This document shows positions 33,235-41,025 of a DNA stretch of 60,133 nt, piece by piece (the first letter of the stretch is position 1; every line of letters starts with the position of its first letter). Origin of the DNA: Streptomyces soli (lineage in GTDB: Bacteria > Actinomycetota > Actinomycetes > Streptomycetales > Streptomycetaceae). The stretch covers positions 1-60,133 of the forward strand of contig NZ_RJVR01000336.1 of NCBI RefSeq assembly GCF_003999195.1, read 5' to 3'. The notes below the pieces were generated by a model. That model saw only the letters and a program-made list of their open reading frames with translations, was not told the origin of the DNA and did no database searches. A program made the translations under genes and the position numbers.

Positions 33235-34218
33235 GTGAAGGCATGGCGTGTCCACGAGAACGGTGAGCCCCGCGAGGCCATGCGTCTCGACGAGGTCCCG
33301 GACCCCGAACCCGGCCCCGGCCAGGTCCTGGTGCGCGTGCGCGCCGCCAACGTCAACTTCCCCGACGCGATGCTCTGCCGGGGCCAGTACCAGATCCGCC
33401 CGCCGCTGCCCTTCACGCCCGGGGTGGAGCTGTGCGGCGAGATCGTAGGCCTCGGCGACGGCGTGTCCCTGGAGCTCGGCGCCCGCGTCATCACCCCGGC
33501 AGCCCTGCCCGGCGGCGCCTTCGCCGAACTCGCCGTCGTCCCCGCCGCCGGCGTCCTCCCGGCCCCCGAGGCGCTGGACGACGCCGAGGCCGCCGCCCTG
33601 CACATCGGCTACCAGACCGCCGTCTTCGGCCTCCACCGCCGGGCCAACCTCCAGGCGGGGGAGACCCTCCTCGTGCACGCCGCCGCCGGCGGGGTCGGCA
33701 GCGCCGCCATCCAGATCGGCAAGGCCGCCGGGGCCACAGTCATCGGAGTCGTCGGCGGCCCCGAAAAGGCCAAGGCCGCACGGGAGTTGGGCGCCGACAT
33801 CGTTGTGGACCGGCATGCCGAGGACTTCGTCGGCGTCGTCAAGGAGGCCACCGGCGGCCGTGGCGCCGACGTGGTCTTCGACCCGGTCGGCGGCGACGCC
33901 TACACCCGGTCCACCAAGTGCATCGCCTTCGAGGGCCGCATCGTCGTCGTCGGCTTCACCAGCGGCACCATCCCGGCCCCCGGCCTCAATCACGCCCTCG
34001 TCAAAAACTACTCGATCATGGGCCTGCACTGGGGCCTCTACAACACCCAGGACCCCGCTGCCGTCCGCAGCTGCCACGACACCCTCACCCGCCTCGCCGC
34101 CGAGGGCGCCGTCAAGCCGCTGGTCAGCGAACGCGTCCCGCTATCGGGCGCTGCCGACGCCGTCCAGCGCGTCGCCGACGGCACGACCACCGGCCGTCTG
34201 GTCATCGTCAACGACTAG
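33235..34218 (+). CDS. NADPH:quinone oxidoreductase-type enzyme
   Basis: A 327-residue zinc-free medium-chain reductase. N-terminal GroES-like part: MKAWRVHENGEP, VLVRVRAANVNFPDAMLCRG, PGVELCGEIVGLG. Nucleotide fold: LLVHAAAGGVGSAAIQIGKAAG. C-terminal FTSGTIPAPGLNHALVKNYS and MGLHWGLY are typical of the NADPH:quinone oxidoreductase family placed with ACAD10/11-like genes in actinomycetes. There are no structural-zinc cysteines. It starts at GTG 33235. The TAG stop (34216-34218) overlaps the ACTAGG repeat that flanks an inverted-repeat element, so its 3' untranslated region is made of mobile-type DNA. Substrate could be a quinone or enoyl compound. Confidence 0.92.
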   Translation: MKAWRVHENGEPREAMRLDEVPDPEPGPGQVLVRVRAANVNFPDAMLCRGQYQIRPPLPFTPGVELCGEIVGLGDGVSLELGARVITPAALPGGAFAELAVVPAAGVLPAPEALDDAEAAALHIGYQTAVFGLHRRANLQAGETLLVHAAAGGVGSAAIQIGKAAGATVIGVVGGPEKAKAARELGADIVVDRHAEDFVGVVKEATGGRGADVVFDPVGGDAYTRSTKCIAFEGRIVVVGFTSGTIPAPGLNHALVKNYSIMGLHWGLYNTQDPAAVRSCHDTLTRLAAEGAVKPLVSERVPLSGAADAVQRVADGTTTGRLVIVND

Positions 34219-34219
34219 G

Positions 34220-34415
34220 GCCTGTCCAGCCGATCTTCGCGGCGTCGCGGGGCCTGGCACCAACGCTCGCGGCGTTGTCGTCGGTCGACGACGTCCCCCA
34301 GCCTGGCGGCTGGGTGGGGGTCCCCCCGGCCGAAGGTTGGGGGAGTGCCCCCACCGCCTTGCGATCGCAGGCGCCAAGCCCCGCTCCTTCTCCCACGGAG
34401 ATCGGCCGGACAGGC
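34220..34415. repeat. MITE-like element A, flanked by ACTAGG repeats
   Basis: Terminal inverted repeats GCCTGTCCAGCCGATCT (34220-34236) and AGATCGGCCGGACAGGC (34399-34415) match at 16 of 17 positions. ACTAGG occurs as a direct repeat at 34214-34219 and 34416-34421, like a target-site duplication. Internally, about 34270-34327 holds a GTTGTCGTCGGTCGACGACG module and a CCCCCAGCCTGGCGGCTGG palindrome also found in the element at 38265. There is no transposase; the size (196 bp) and termini suggest a non-autonomous element. The left flank carries the stop codon of the upstream gene. Confidence 0.75.
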
Positions 34416-34419
34416 ACTA

Positions 34420-34517
34420 GGACCCGTCCAGCGGATCATGGCCGGGTCCGCGACCCTCCCCCAGCCGGACGCTGGGGGAGCCGCGGCCTGTCCGACCCTG
34501 ATCCGCCGGACGGGCCC
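34420..34517. repeat. MITE-like element B, adjacent to A
   Basis: Arms GGACCCGTCCAGCGGATC (34420-34437, continuing ATGG) and GATCCGCCGGACGGGCCC (34500-34517) are inverted with three mismatches over about 22 positions. Inside is CTCCCCCAGCCGGACGCTGGGGGAG, a hairpin (core CCCCCAGC/GCTGGGGG). It directly follows element A across a shared CTAGG and ends 6 bases before the stop of the convergent acyl-CoA dehydrogenase. Confidence 0.65.
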
Positions 34518-34523
34518 TGGCGG

Positions 34524-35756
34524 CTACAGATACTTCTTCAGCTCGCGCCGCGCCAGCGACCGCTTGTGCACCTCGTCGGGACCGTCCGCCAGCCGCAGCG
34601 TCCGCGCCGCCGCCCACATCTCCGCGAGCGGGAAGTCCTGGCTGACGCCACCCGCGCCGTGCACCTGGACGGCGCGGTCGAGGATGAGCCCGACCTTCTG
34701 CGGGGTGGCGATCTTGATGGCCTGGATCTCCGTGTGCGCACCGCGGTTGCCGACGGTGTCCATCAGCCAGGCCGTCTTGAGCACCAGCAGCCGCAACTGC
34801 TCGATCTCGACCCGCGCTTCGGCGATCCACTCCTGCACGACGCCCTGCGCGGCGATCGGCTTGCCGAAGGCGACCCGTCCCGCCGCTCGCCGGCACATCA
34901 GCTCAACTGCCCGCTCGGCCATACCGATCAGCCGCATACAGTGGTGGATGCGCCCCGGACCCAGCCGGGCCTGCGCGATGGCGAAGCCGCCGCCCTCCTC
35001 GCCGACGAGGTTGTCGGCGGGCACCCGCACATCGGTGAAGATGACCTCGGCGTGGCCGCCGTGGTCCCCGTCGTCGTAGCCGAACACCCGCATGCCGCGC
35101 CGGACATCGACACCGGGGGTGTCGCGCGGCACGAGGATCATGCTCTGCTGGCGGTGCCGCTCCGCCGACGGGTCGGACTTGCCCATGACGATGAAGATCC
35201 GGCAGTCCGGGTTCATGGCCCCGGAGATGTACCACTTGCGGCCGTTGATGACGTAGTCGTCGCCGTCCCGCTCGATCCGGGTCTCGATGTTGGTGGCGTC
35301 GGACGACGCGACGTCCGGCTCGGTCATCGCGAAGGCCGAGCGGATCTCACCGGCGAGCAGTGGTTCCAGCCAGGCCTTGCGCTGCTGCTCGCTGCCGAAC
35401 TCGTTCAGCACCTCCATGTTGCCGGTGTCGGGCGCGGCGCAGTTGAGCGCGGGCGGCGCGAGGTGCAGGCTGCGGCCGGTGATCTCGGCCAGCGGCGCGT
35501 ACTGCAGGTTGGTCAGGCCCGCGCCGCGCTCGCCGGGCAGGCTGTGCTGGTTTACAAGAAAGAGGTTCCACAGCCCCTGCCGCTTCGCCTCGGCCTTCAG
35601 TTCCCCCACCACCGGCGGCGCGGCCCAGCGTGCGTCGCCCACGGCCTCCTCGCGCTGCTGCGCGAAGACCGGTTCTGCGGGGTACACGTACTCATCCATG
35701 AAGGTGAGCAGCCGCTCGCGCAGCTCCTCGGTGCGGGCGTCGTACGAGAAGTCCAT
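34524..35756 (-). CDS. Acyl-CoA dehydrogenase, ACAD10/11-like
   Basis: A 410-residue flavoprotein of the ACAD10/ACAD11-like branch. N-terminus MDFSYDARTEELRERLLTFM and GLWNLFLVNQHSLPG; CNCAAPDTGNMEVL-type segment (here NCAAPDTGNMEVLNEFGSEQ). FAMTEPDVASSDATNIETRI, INGRKWYISGAMNPDCRIFI, RIHHCMRLIGMAERAVELMC and QVHGAGGVSQDFPLAEMWAA follow. The last 30 residues (RTLRLADGPDEVHKRSLARRELKKY in parts) lack the usual Glu-Gly-Thr after the loop, as in this branch. It is 6 bases downstream of a phosphotransferase gene. In mammals these two domains are fused in ACAD10/11, reported to clear 4-hydroxyacyl-CoAs after phosphorylation. Confidence 0.93.
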   Translation of the reverse strand: MDFSYDARTEELRERLLTFMDEYVYPAEPVFAQQREEAVGDARWAAPPVVGELKAEAKRQGLWNLFLVNQHSLPGERGAGLTNLQYAPLAEITGRSLHLAPPALNCAAPDTGNMEVLNEFGSEQQRKAWLEPLLAGEIRSAFAMTEPDVASSDATNIETRIERDGDDYVINGRKWYISGAMNPDCRIFIVMGKSDPSAERHRQQSMILVPRDTPGVDVRRGMRVFGYDDGDHGGHAEVIFTDVRVPADNLVGEEGGGFAIAQARLGPGRIHHCMRLIGMAERAVELMCRRAAGRVAFGKPIAAQGVVQEWIAEARVEIEQLRLLVLKTAWLMDTVGNRGAHTEIQAIKIATPQKVGLILDRAVQVHGAGGVSQDFPLAEMWAAARTLRLADGPDEVHKRSLARRELKKYL

Positions 35757-35762
35757 TGCGGC

Positions 35763-36794
35763 TCAGCCTTCCTGAAGGATGCTCAGGCCCCGCTCGATGA
35801 GGCCGGGGACGAGGCCGCCGATGCGGTCGAAGCCGGCGCCGAGGGTCTGCCCGAGTGTGTAGCGGTAGTGGATGCCCTCGGCGATGACCGCGAGCTTGAA
35901 GTAGGCGAAGGCGGTGTACCAGCCGATGGCGGACACATCGCGGCCCGAGCCTTCGGCGTAGCGCGCGATGACCTCGTGCGCGGTCGGGTGGCCCGGCGCG
36001 GCGCTCGCGGACGGCACGGGGGAGTCGGCCGGCACCTCGCGGTCGCTGTACATCACGAGCAGTCCGAGGTCGGTGAGCGGGTCGCCGAGCGTGGACATCT
36101 CCCAGTCCAGGATCGCCTTGATCCGGTCGTCGTCCTTGCCGACGAGTACGTTGTCCAGCCGGTAGTCGCCGTGTACCACGGTCGCCGGGCCCGAGGCGGG
36201 CAGAGCCTTCGACAGCCCCTCGTGCAGCTCGTCGATCCCCGTCAGCTCCCGGCTCCGGGACGCCTCCAGCTGCTTCCCCCACCGCCTCAACTGCCGCTCC
36301 AGGAAGCCTTCCGGCCGCCCGAAGTCCGCCAGCCCGACCTGCTCCGGGTCCACGGCGTGCAGCGCCACCAGCGCGTCCACCAGCCCGAGTACGACGCTCC
36401 GCGTCCGCTCCGGCCCGAGCGCCGCCAGCTGGTCGGCAAAGCGATACGGCACTCCGTCCACGTACTCCATGACGTAGAACGGCGAACCGATCACCGTCTC
36501 GTCCTCGCACAGCAGCACCGTGCCCGGCACCGGCACCGGCGTGTCGTGCAGGGCGCTGATCACCCGGTGCTCGCGGGTCATGTCGTGCGCGGTCGCCAGC
36601 ACGTGCCCGAGCGGGGGCCTGCGTACGACCCACCGGGAGGTTCCGTCCGTGACGGCGTACGTCAGATTGGACCGGCCGCCCTCGATCAGATCCGCCTGCA
36701 GGGCGCCCTGGACCAGCCCGGGCCGCTCCCGGTCGAGATGCTCACGCAGCCGCCCGAGGTCGAGCCCCGGTGGGTTGTCCGTCCCGCTCATCAA
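35763..36794 (-). CDS. Aminoglycoside phosphotransferase-fold kinase (ACAD10/11 N-domain-like)
   Basis: A 343-residue APH/ECM-type kinase. Key sites: EGGRSNLTYAVTDGTSRWVV (nucleotide loop), catalytic HGDYRLDNVLVGKDDDRIKA with Asp and Asn, and metal-binding ILDWEMSTLGDPLTDLGLLV. The Brenner motif HGDYRLDN is intact. It is co-transcribed with the acyl-CoA dehydrogenase 6 bases downstream. In the human ACAD10/11 fusions the equivalent domain phosphorylates the 4-hydroxyl of an acyl-CoA so that the dehydrogenase domain can eliminate it; a similar role here is inference from the gene pair. It starts at one of two adjacent ATGs (36794, 36791). A TetR-type operator lies at 36833-36850. Confidence 0.9.
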   Translation of the reverse strand: MMSGTDNPPGLDLGRLREHLDRERPGLVQGALQADLIEGGRSNLTYAVTDGTSRWVVRRPPLGHVLATAHDMTREHRVISALHDTPVPVPGTVLLCEDETVIGSPFYVMEYVDGVPYRFADQLAALGPERTRSVVLGLVDALVALHAVDPEQVGLADFGRPEGFLERQLRRWGKQLEASRSRELTGIDELHEGLSKALPASGPATVVHGDYRLDNVLVGKDDDRIKAILDWEMSTLGDPLTDLGLLVMYSDREVPADSPVPSASAAPGHPTAHEVIARYAEGSGRDVSAIGWYTAFAYFKLAVIAEGIHYRYTLGQTLGAGFDRIGGLVPGLIERGLSILQEG

Positions 36795-36832
36795 CGCTCC
36801 TCGCGTCTGATCGATGCCTGGCCCCTACCATC

Positions 36833-36850
36833 ATGCCGACCAGTCGGTAT
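36833..36850. promoter_or_regulatory. TetR-type operator before phosphotransferase/ACAD operon
   Basis: ATGCCGACCAGTCGGTAT: half-sites ATGCCGAC and GTCGGTAT (one mismatch) around CA, about 40 bases before the start at 36794. The half-site ATACCGAC also occurs at 32541-32556, although the spacing differs. Confidence 0.65.
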
Positions 36851-36905
36851 GTCGTCCAGTCCGGCGGTGGCCGTCCTTGACGCTCTCTCCTGGGGCGATC
36901 TAGGG

Positions 36906-36946
36906 TCTGTTCGTGTACGCAGATAGCGTCCACATACGCGAACAGA
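36906..36946. promoter_or_regulatory. Operator-like inverted repeat before glucarate dehydratase
   Basis: TCTGTTCGTGTACG (36906-36919) and CATACGCGAACAGA (36933-36946) are inverted with 12 of 14 matches around 13 bases. It ends 10 bases before the GTG start and overlaps the ribosome binding site. It is a candidate GntR- or IclR-type site. No regulator is adjacent. Confidence 0.6.
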
Positions 36947-36955
36947 GGTGGCAGG

Positions 36956-38266
36956 GTGTCGGAACGCAGCGACCTGACGATCGCCGGGATCCGGCTCACT
37001 CCCATCCTCGTCGCGGACCCGCCGCTGCTCAATACGCAGGGCGTCCACCAGCCGTACACCCCGCGCCTGATCATCGAGGTCGAGACGGCAGGCGGCGTCA
37101 CCGGTGTCGGTGAGACGTACGGCGACACGAAGTTCCTCGACCTCGCGCGGCCGCTCGCCGAGGCGCTGGTCGGCTGCCAGGTCAGCGATCTGAACAGCCT
37201 CTTCACGCTCGCCGCCCTCGTCTGCGGCGACCCGCAGGAAGTGTCGGACTCGGTGGACGTCGGCGGCCTGCGCGGCGCACAGACCGCCGACAAGCTGCGG
37301 CTGTCGGTCGTCTCGGGTTTCGAGGTGGCCTGCCTCGACGCCCTGGGCAAGTCCCTCGGCCTGCCCGTGCACGCGCTGCTCGGCGGCAAGGTCCGCGAGA
37401 CCGTCGACTACAGCGCCTATCTCTTCTACCGCTGGGCCGGGCACCCGGACGGCCAGGGCGGCGGCCGGACACCCAAGGACGACTGGGGCGCGGCCCTCGA
37501 CCCGGCCGGGGTCGTCGCCCAGGCGCAGCGGTTCGACCGCGAGTACGGTTTCACGTCCTTCAAGCTCAAGGGCGGCGTCTTCCCGCCCGACGAGGAGATC
37601 GCCGCCATCCGCGCCCTCGCCGAGGCCTTCCCCGGCAGGCCGCTGCGGCTGGACCCCAACGGTGCCTGGTCCGTGGAGACCTCGCTGTACGTGGCCGAAC
37701 AGCTCGGCGGCGTACTGGAATACCTGGAGGACCCGACCAGCGGCACCGCCCGCATGGCCGAGGTCGCCGCGCGCACCGACGTCCCGCTGGCCACCAACAT
37801 GTGCGTGACGACCTTCCCGGAGATCGCCGAGGCCTTCACCAAGGGCGCCGTCCAGGTCGTGCTCTCCGACCACCACTACTGGGGCGGGCTGCGCAACACC
37901 CGCGAGCTGGCCGCGATCTGCCGCACCTTCGGGGTCGGGCTGTCCATGCACTCCAACACCCACCTGGGCATCAGCCTCGCCGCGATGACGCATGTCGCCT
38001 CGACCGTCCCCAATCTCGACTACGCCTGCGACTCCCACTACCCCTGGCAGACCGAGGACGTCATCACCCGCCCGTACGAGTTCACCGGCGGCCGCCTCAC
38101 CGTCTCCGACGCCCCCGGCCTCGGCGTCGAACTCGACCGCGAGGCGCTGGCCGCCTTCCACCGGCGCTGGTTGGACGACGACGGCACGATGCGCGACCGC
38201 GACGACGCCGCCGCCATGCGCAAGGCCGAGCCCGGCTGGGAGACCCCGCCGGTGCCGCGCTGGTAA
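36956..38266 (+). CDS. gudD: Glucarate dehydratase
   Basis: A 436-residue enolase-superfamily dehydratase converting glucarate to 5-keto-4-deoxyglucarate. Acid/base residues appear in order: Lys in GFTSFKLKGGVFPPDEE, metal ligand Asp in LRLDPNGAWSVE, Glu in LEYLEDPTSG, Asn in PLATNMCVT, Asp/His in LSDHHYWGGLR, and the catalytic His in MHSNTHLGISLAAMTHV (split). The conserved end ACDSHYPWQTEDVI is the GudD signature. Start GTG 36956 follows GAGGTGGCAG. No aldolase partner or glucarate transporter is next to it; a gluconate permease/kinase set lies 1.3 kb away. The TAA stop runs into the terminal repeat of the element at 38265. Confidence 0.95.
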   Translation: MSERSDLTIAGIRLTPILVADPPLLNTQGVHQPYTPRLIIEVETAGGVTGVGETYGDTKFLDLARPLAEALVGCQVSDLNSLFTLAALVCGDPQEVSDSVDVGGLRGAQTADKLRLSVVSGFEVACLDALGKSLGLPVHALLGGKVRETVDYSAYLFYRWAGHPDGQGGGRTPKDDWGAALDPAGVVAQAQRFDREYGFTSFKLKGGVFPPDEEIAAIRALAEAFPGRPLRLDPNGAWSVETSLYVAEQLGGVLEYLEDPTSGTARMAEVAARTDVPLATNMCVTTFPEIAEAFTKGAVQVVLSDHHYWGGLRNTRELAAICRTFGVGLSMHSNTHLGISLAAMTHVASTVPNLDYACDSHYPWQTEDVITRPYEFTGGRLTVSDAPGLGVELDREALAAFHRRWLDDDGTMRDRDDAAAMRKAEPGWETPPVPRW

Positions 38267-38558
38267 GAGGCCGCGCGAATAGGTGGGGTGGAGGAAGGAG
38301 CGTGTCGAGGGCCGGGTCTGGCAAGGCGTGGGGGGCACTCTCCCCCAGACTCCGTCCGGGGCGACGCGGTGGGGGCACTCCACCAGCCTTCGGCCGGTGG
38401 GGGTGCTCCCCCTGGCTTCGCCGGGGGCACCCCCACCGGCGAAGCCAGGGGGGACCCCCACCAGCCGCCAGGCTGGGGGACGTCGTCGACCGACGACAAC
38501 GCCGCCAGGCGAGAGCCATCGGCAGGCGACGCCACCCCACCTATTCGCGCGGCCTCTT
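38265..38558. repeat. 294-bp MITE-like element D with 27-bp perfect terminal repeats
   Basis: The left end 38265-38291 starts AAGAGGCCGCGCGAATAGG and is the exact reverse complement, 27 of 27 bases, of 38532-38558 (ending ATTCGCGCGGCCTCTT). The inside holds stacked palindromes: CCCCCAGAC..., CCACCAGCCTTCGGCCGGTGG, CCCCTGGCTTCGCCGGGG and CCAGCCGCCAGGCTGGGGG. The 38447-38504 stretch is, in reverse complement, almost identical to 34270-34327 of element A. There is no open frame of its own. The first two bases are the last two of the gudD stop codon. Confidence 0.85.
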
Positions 38559-38585
38559 CCGTCGCGTGGGCCCCGCGCGGGCACC

Positions 38586-39503
38586 TCAGGCGTGGCAGGC
38601 CGGGATCCGGCCGCCGTTCATCGCCGCCATGTCGGTGAGGACGGCCACCAGGTCCAGCGGGATACCGAGCGGCAGGCCATCCATCTCCGCGTAGGCGCGG
38701 TGCAGATTGGCGACCAGCCGCTCCGACTCGGCCAGTTCGGCGAATTCCCCCAGATCGGCGGCCCTCGCCGTCTCCAGCGGCGTACGCCCCGCCGCTCGCC
38801 CCTCGGCGGCGAGCGCGGCCACGTAGTGCAGATAGTGCTCCACGACGTCGTACGCGCCCGGATCGCACACCTTGCCATGCCCGGGCACGACGATCTCGGC
38901 GTCCAGCGCCCGCAGCAGGCCCAGCGCCCGCAGCGAACCGCTCAGCGACCCGAACGGCACGAAGGGCGTCCCGCCGTTGAAGACCAGGTCCCCGGTGAAG
39001 ACGATCCGGTGCTCCGGCAGCCACACGATGGTGTCCCCGACCGTGTGAGCCGGTCCCGGGTGGATCAGCCGCACCTCGGTGCCGCCGGCCTGCAGGTCCA
39101 TCCGGTCCTCGTACGTGACCGTGGGCGGCGTGATCGGGACCTCGCCGTACTCCACCTCCGGCCAGATCATGTGGAGCTGGTGACCGGCGGCCACCTGCTC
39201 CTTCGCGCAGGCCGCGTGCCCGACGATCTCGGCCTCGCCGGCGAACAGCGTGTTGCCGTAGGTGTGGTCGCCGTGGTGATGGGTGTTCACCACATACGAC
39301 GGCATGGGCGCGCCCGTGGCCAGCAGCGCGTCGCGCAGCAGCCGGGTGCGGCGTTCGGTGGCGGCGGTGTCGACCAGCAGGGTCGTACGCCCGTCGCTGA
39401 CGAATCCGGCGTTGCTGAGGCACCAGCCGCCGTCCGGCTGCACGTACGCGTGTACGCCGTTGGCGAGTTCGGTGAGATACGGCTCGGTCGTGGTGCCCGG
39501 CAT
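38586..39503 (-). CDS. Metallo-beta-lactamase-fold hydrolase
   Basis: A 305-residue MBL-fold enzyme. Zinc-site motif THHHGDHTYGN (HxHxDH), then LIHPGPAHTVGDTIVWLPEH with His, FTGDLVFNGGTPF with the bridging Asp, and VVPGHGKVCDPGAYD with the last His. The N-terminus (YLTELANGVHAYVQPDGGW, SNAGFVSDGRTTLLVDTAAT) is of the cyclase/SDSA-like group. Cytoplasmic; substrate unknown, possibly a lactone or thioester. Starts at ATG 39503. It stands alone between the inverted-repeat element and the gluconate genes. A link to sugar-acid lactone hydrolysis is speculative. Confidence 0.9.
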   Translation of the reverse strand: MPGTTTEPYLTELANGVHAYVQPDGGWCLSNAGFVSDGRTTLLVDTAATERRTRLLRDALLATGAPMPSYVVNTHHHGDHTYGNTLFAGEAEIVGHAACAKEQVAAGHQLHMIWPEVEYGEVPITPPTVTYEDRMDLQAGGTEVRLIHPGPAHTVGDTIVWLPEHRIVFTGDLVFNGGTPFVPFGSLSGSLRALGLLRALDAEIVVPGHGKVCDPGAYDVVEHYLHYVAALAAEGRAAGRTPLETARAADLGEFAELAESERLVANLHRAYAEMDGLPLGIPLDLVAVLTDMAAMNGGRIPACHA

Positions 39504-39571
39504 GCCTGCGCCCTTCTCTGGTGGCCCGGACGGAACCTACCAGGGAAGGGCGCAGACGAAGCGGAGCGGTC

Positions 39572-40972
39572 CTAGATGACGAGCGAGACCAGCAGCACGA
39601 AGCCCAGGGCCACCACCGAGATCACCGTCTCCATCACCGACCAGGACTTGAGGGTCTGCGGGACCGTCATCCCGAAGTACTCCTTCACCAGCCAGAATCC
39701 GGCGTCGTTGACGTGCGAGAAGAACAGCGAGCCGGCGCCGACGGCCAGCACCAGCAGGGCGGTGTGGGTCGAGGACATGTCGGCGGCGAGCGGGGCGACC
39801 AGGCCCGCGGCGGAGATGGTCGCGACGGTGGCGGAGCCGGTGGAGACCCGGATCAGGACCGCGATGAGCCAGGCGAGGAGCAGGGGCGAGATGTTCCAGC
39901 TCTGCGACCAGTTGAGGATCATCTGGCCGACGCCGCAGTCGATCAGGGTCTGCTTGAAGCCGCCGCCCGCGCCGACGATGAGCAGGATCCCGGCGATCGG
40001 GCCGAGCGACTTCTCGACCGTCGTGGAGATCCGCTCCTTGGTGAAGCCCGCCGCCCGGCCGAGGGTGAACATCCCGAGCACGACGGCGGACAGCAGCGCG
40101 ATCAGCGGCGAGCCGATGACGTCGAAGACCCGGTAGACCAGGCTGCCCTGGTCCTTCTCCAGGACGTCGACCAGAGCCTTGAGCAGCATCAGAACGACCG
40201 GCAGCAGCATCGTGGCCACGGTCGCCGCGAAGCTCGGCCGCTTCTCCAGGTCGTCCGACGCGCGGGGCGGAGTGAGGTGCTCGGGCGGCGTGACCTTGAC
40301 CCAGCGATCGGCGACCCGGCCGAAGAGCGGTCCGGCGATGGCCACCGTGGGCAGCGCGATGAGCACGCCGAGCGCCAGCGTCGTGCCGAGGTCGGCCTTG
40401 ATGGAGTCGATCGCGGCGAGCGGGCCCGGGTGGGGCGGGACCAGGCCGTGCATGACGGACAGGCCGGCCAGCGCCGGGATGCCGACCCGCATCAGGGACT
40501 GGTTGCCTCGCCGGGCGACCAGCAGCACCACCGGGATGAGCAGGACGATGCCGACCTCGAAGAAGAGTGGCAGCCCGATCAGCCCGGCGATCAGTGCCAT
40601 CGCCCACGGCAGCCGCCGCTCGCTGGTCCTGGCCAGGATCGTGTCGACGATCTGGTCCGCACCGCCGGAGTCGGCGAGCAGCTTGCCCAGGATCGCGCCG
40701 AGTGCGATGAGCACGCCGACGCCCGCCACGGTGGTGCCCAGGCCGGTGGTGAAGCTGGTGATCGTCTTCGCGAGCGGGGCCCCGGCGACCGCCCCGAGCA
40801 CGCCGGTGCCGATGGTCAGGGCCAGGAAGGCGTGCATCTTCCAGCGGGTGATCAGCAGGATGATCGTGGCGATGCCGGCCAGGGCCGCTATGCCCAGCCG
40901 GGCATCACCGGCACTGGTGATGAATTCCGTGGCCGGGGGCGCGGCCAGCAACTCGACGCTGAGTGCAGACAC
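39572..40972 (-). CDS. gntT: Gluconate:H+ symporter (GntP family)
   Basis: A 466-residue GntP-family permease with about 12-14 membrane helices. Recognised by GAILGKLLADSGGADQIVDT, MALIAGLIGLPLFFEVGIVLL, RVGIPALAGLSVMHGLVPPHPGPLAAI (parts), and the C-terminal GSATVATISAAGLVAPLAAD and FFSHVNDAGFWLVKEYFGM. It imports gluconate or a related sugar acid with protons. It follows gluconokinase by 53 bases on the same strand, forming a kinase-permease operon under the divergent GntR regulator. The start, giving MSALSVELLAAPP, is at 40972. Confidence 0.95.
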   Translation of the reverse strand: MSALSVELLAAPPATEFITSAGDARLGIAALAGIATIILLITRWKMHAFLALTIGTGVLGAVAGAPLAKTITSFTTGLGTTVAGVGVLIALGAILGKLLADSGGADQIVDTILARTSERRLPWAMALIAGLIGLPLFFEVGIVLLIPVVLLVARRGNQSLMRVGIPALAGLSVMHGLVPPHPGPLAAIDSIKADLGTTLALGVLIALPTVAIAGPLFGRVADRWVKVTPPEHLTPPRASDDLEKRPSFAATVATMLLPVVLMLLKALVDVLEKDQGSLVYRVFDVIGSPLIALLSAVVLGMFTLGRAAGFTKERISTTVEKSLGPIAGILLIVGAGGGFKQTLIDCGVGQMILNWSQSWNISPLLLAWLIAVLIRVSTGSATVATISAAGLVAPLAADMSSTHTALLVLAVGAGSLFFSHVNDAGFWLVKEYFGMTVPQTLKSWSVMETVISVVALGFVLLVSLVI

Positions 40973-41025
40973 GTACGTACTCCGTTGTCCGTAAGGGAAG
41001 GTCGTTAAGAGAGGTCAGTGGACGG

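Noticed and set aside
33432..36926. Very long plus-strand open frame (over 1,100 codons)
   Set aside because: It is antisense to the acyl-CoA dehydrogenase and phosphotransferase genes and partly out of frame with the quinone oxidoreductase. Its Arg/Pro-rich composition is the usual shadow of high-GC genes.
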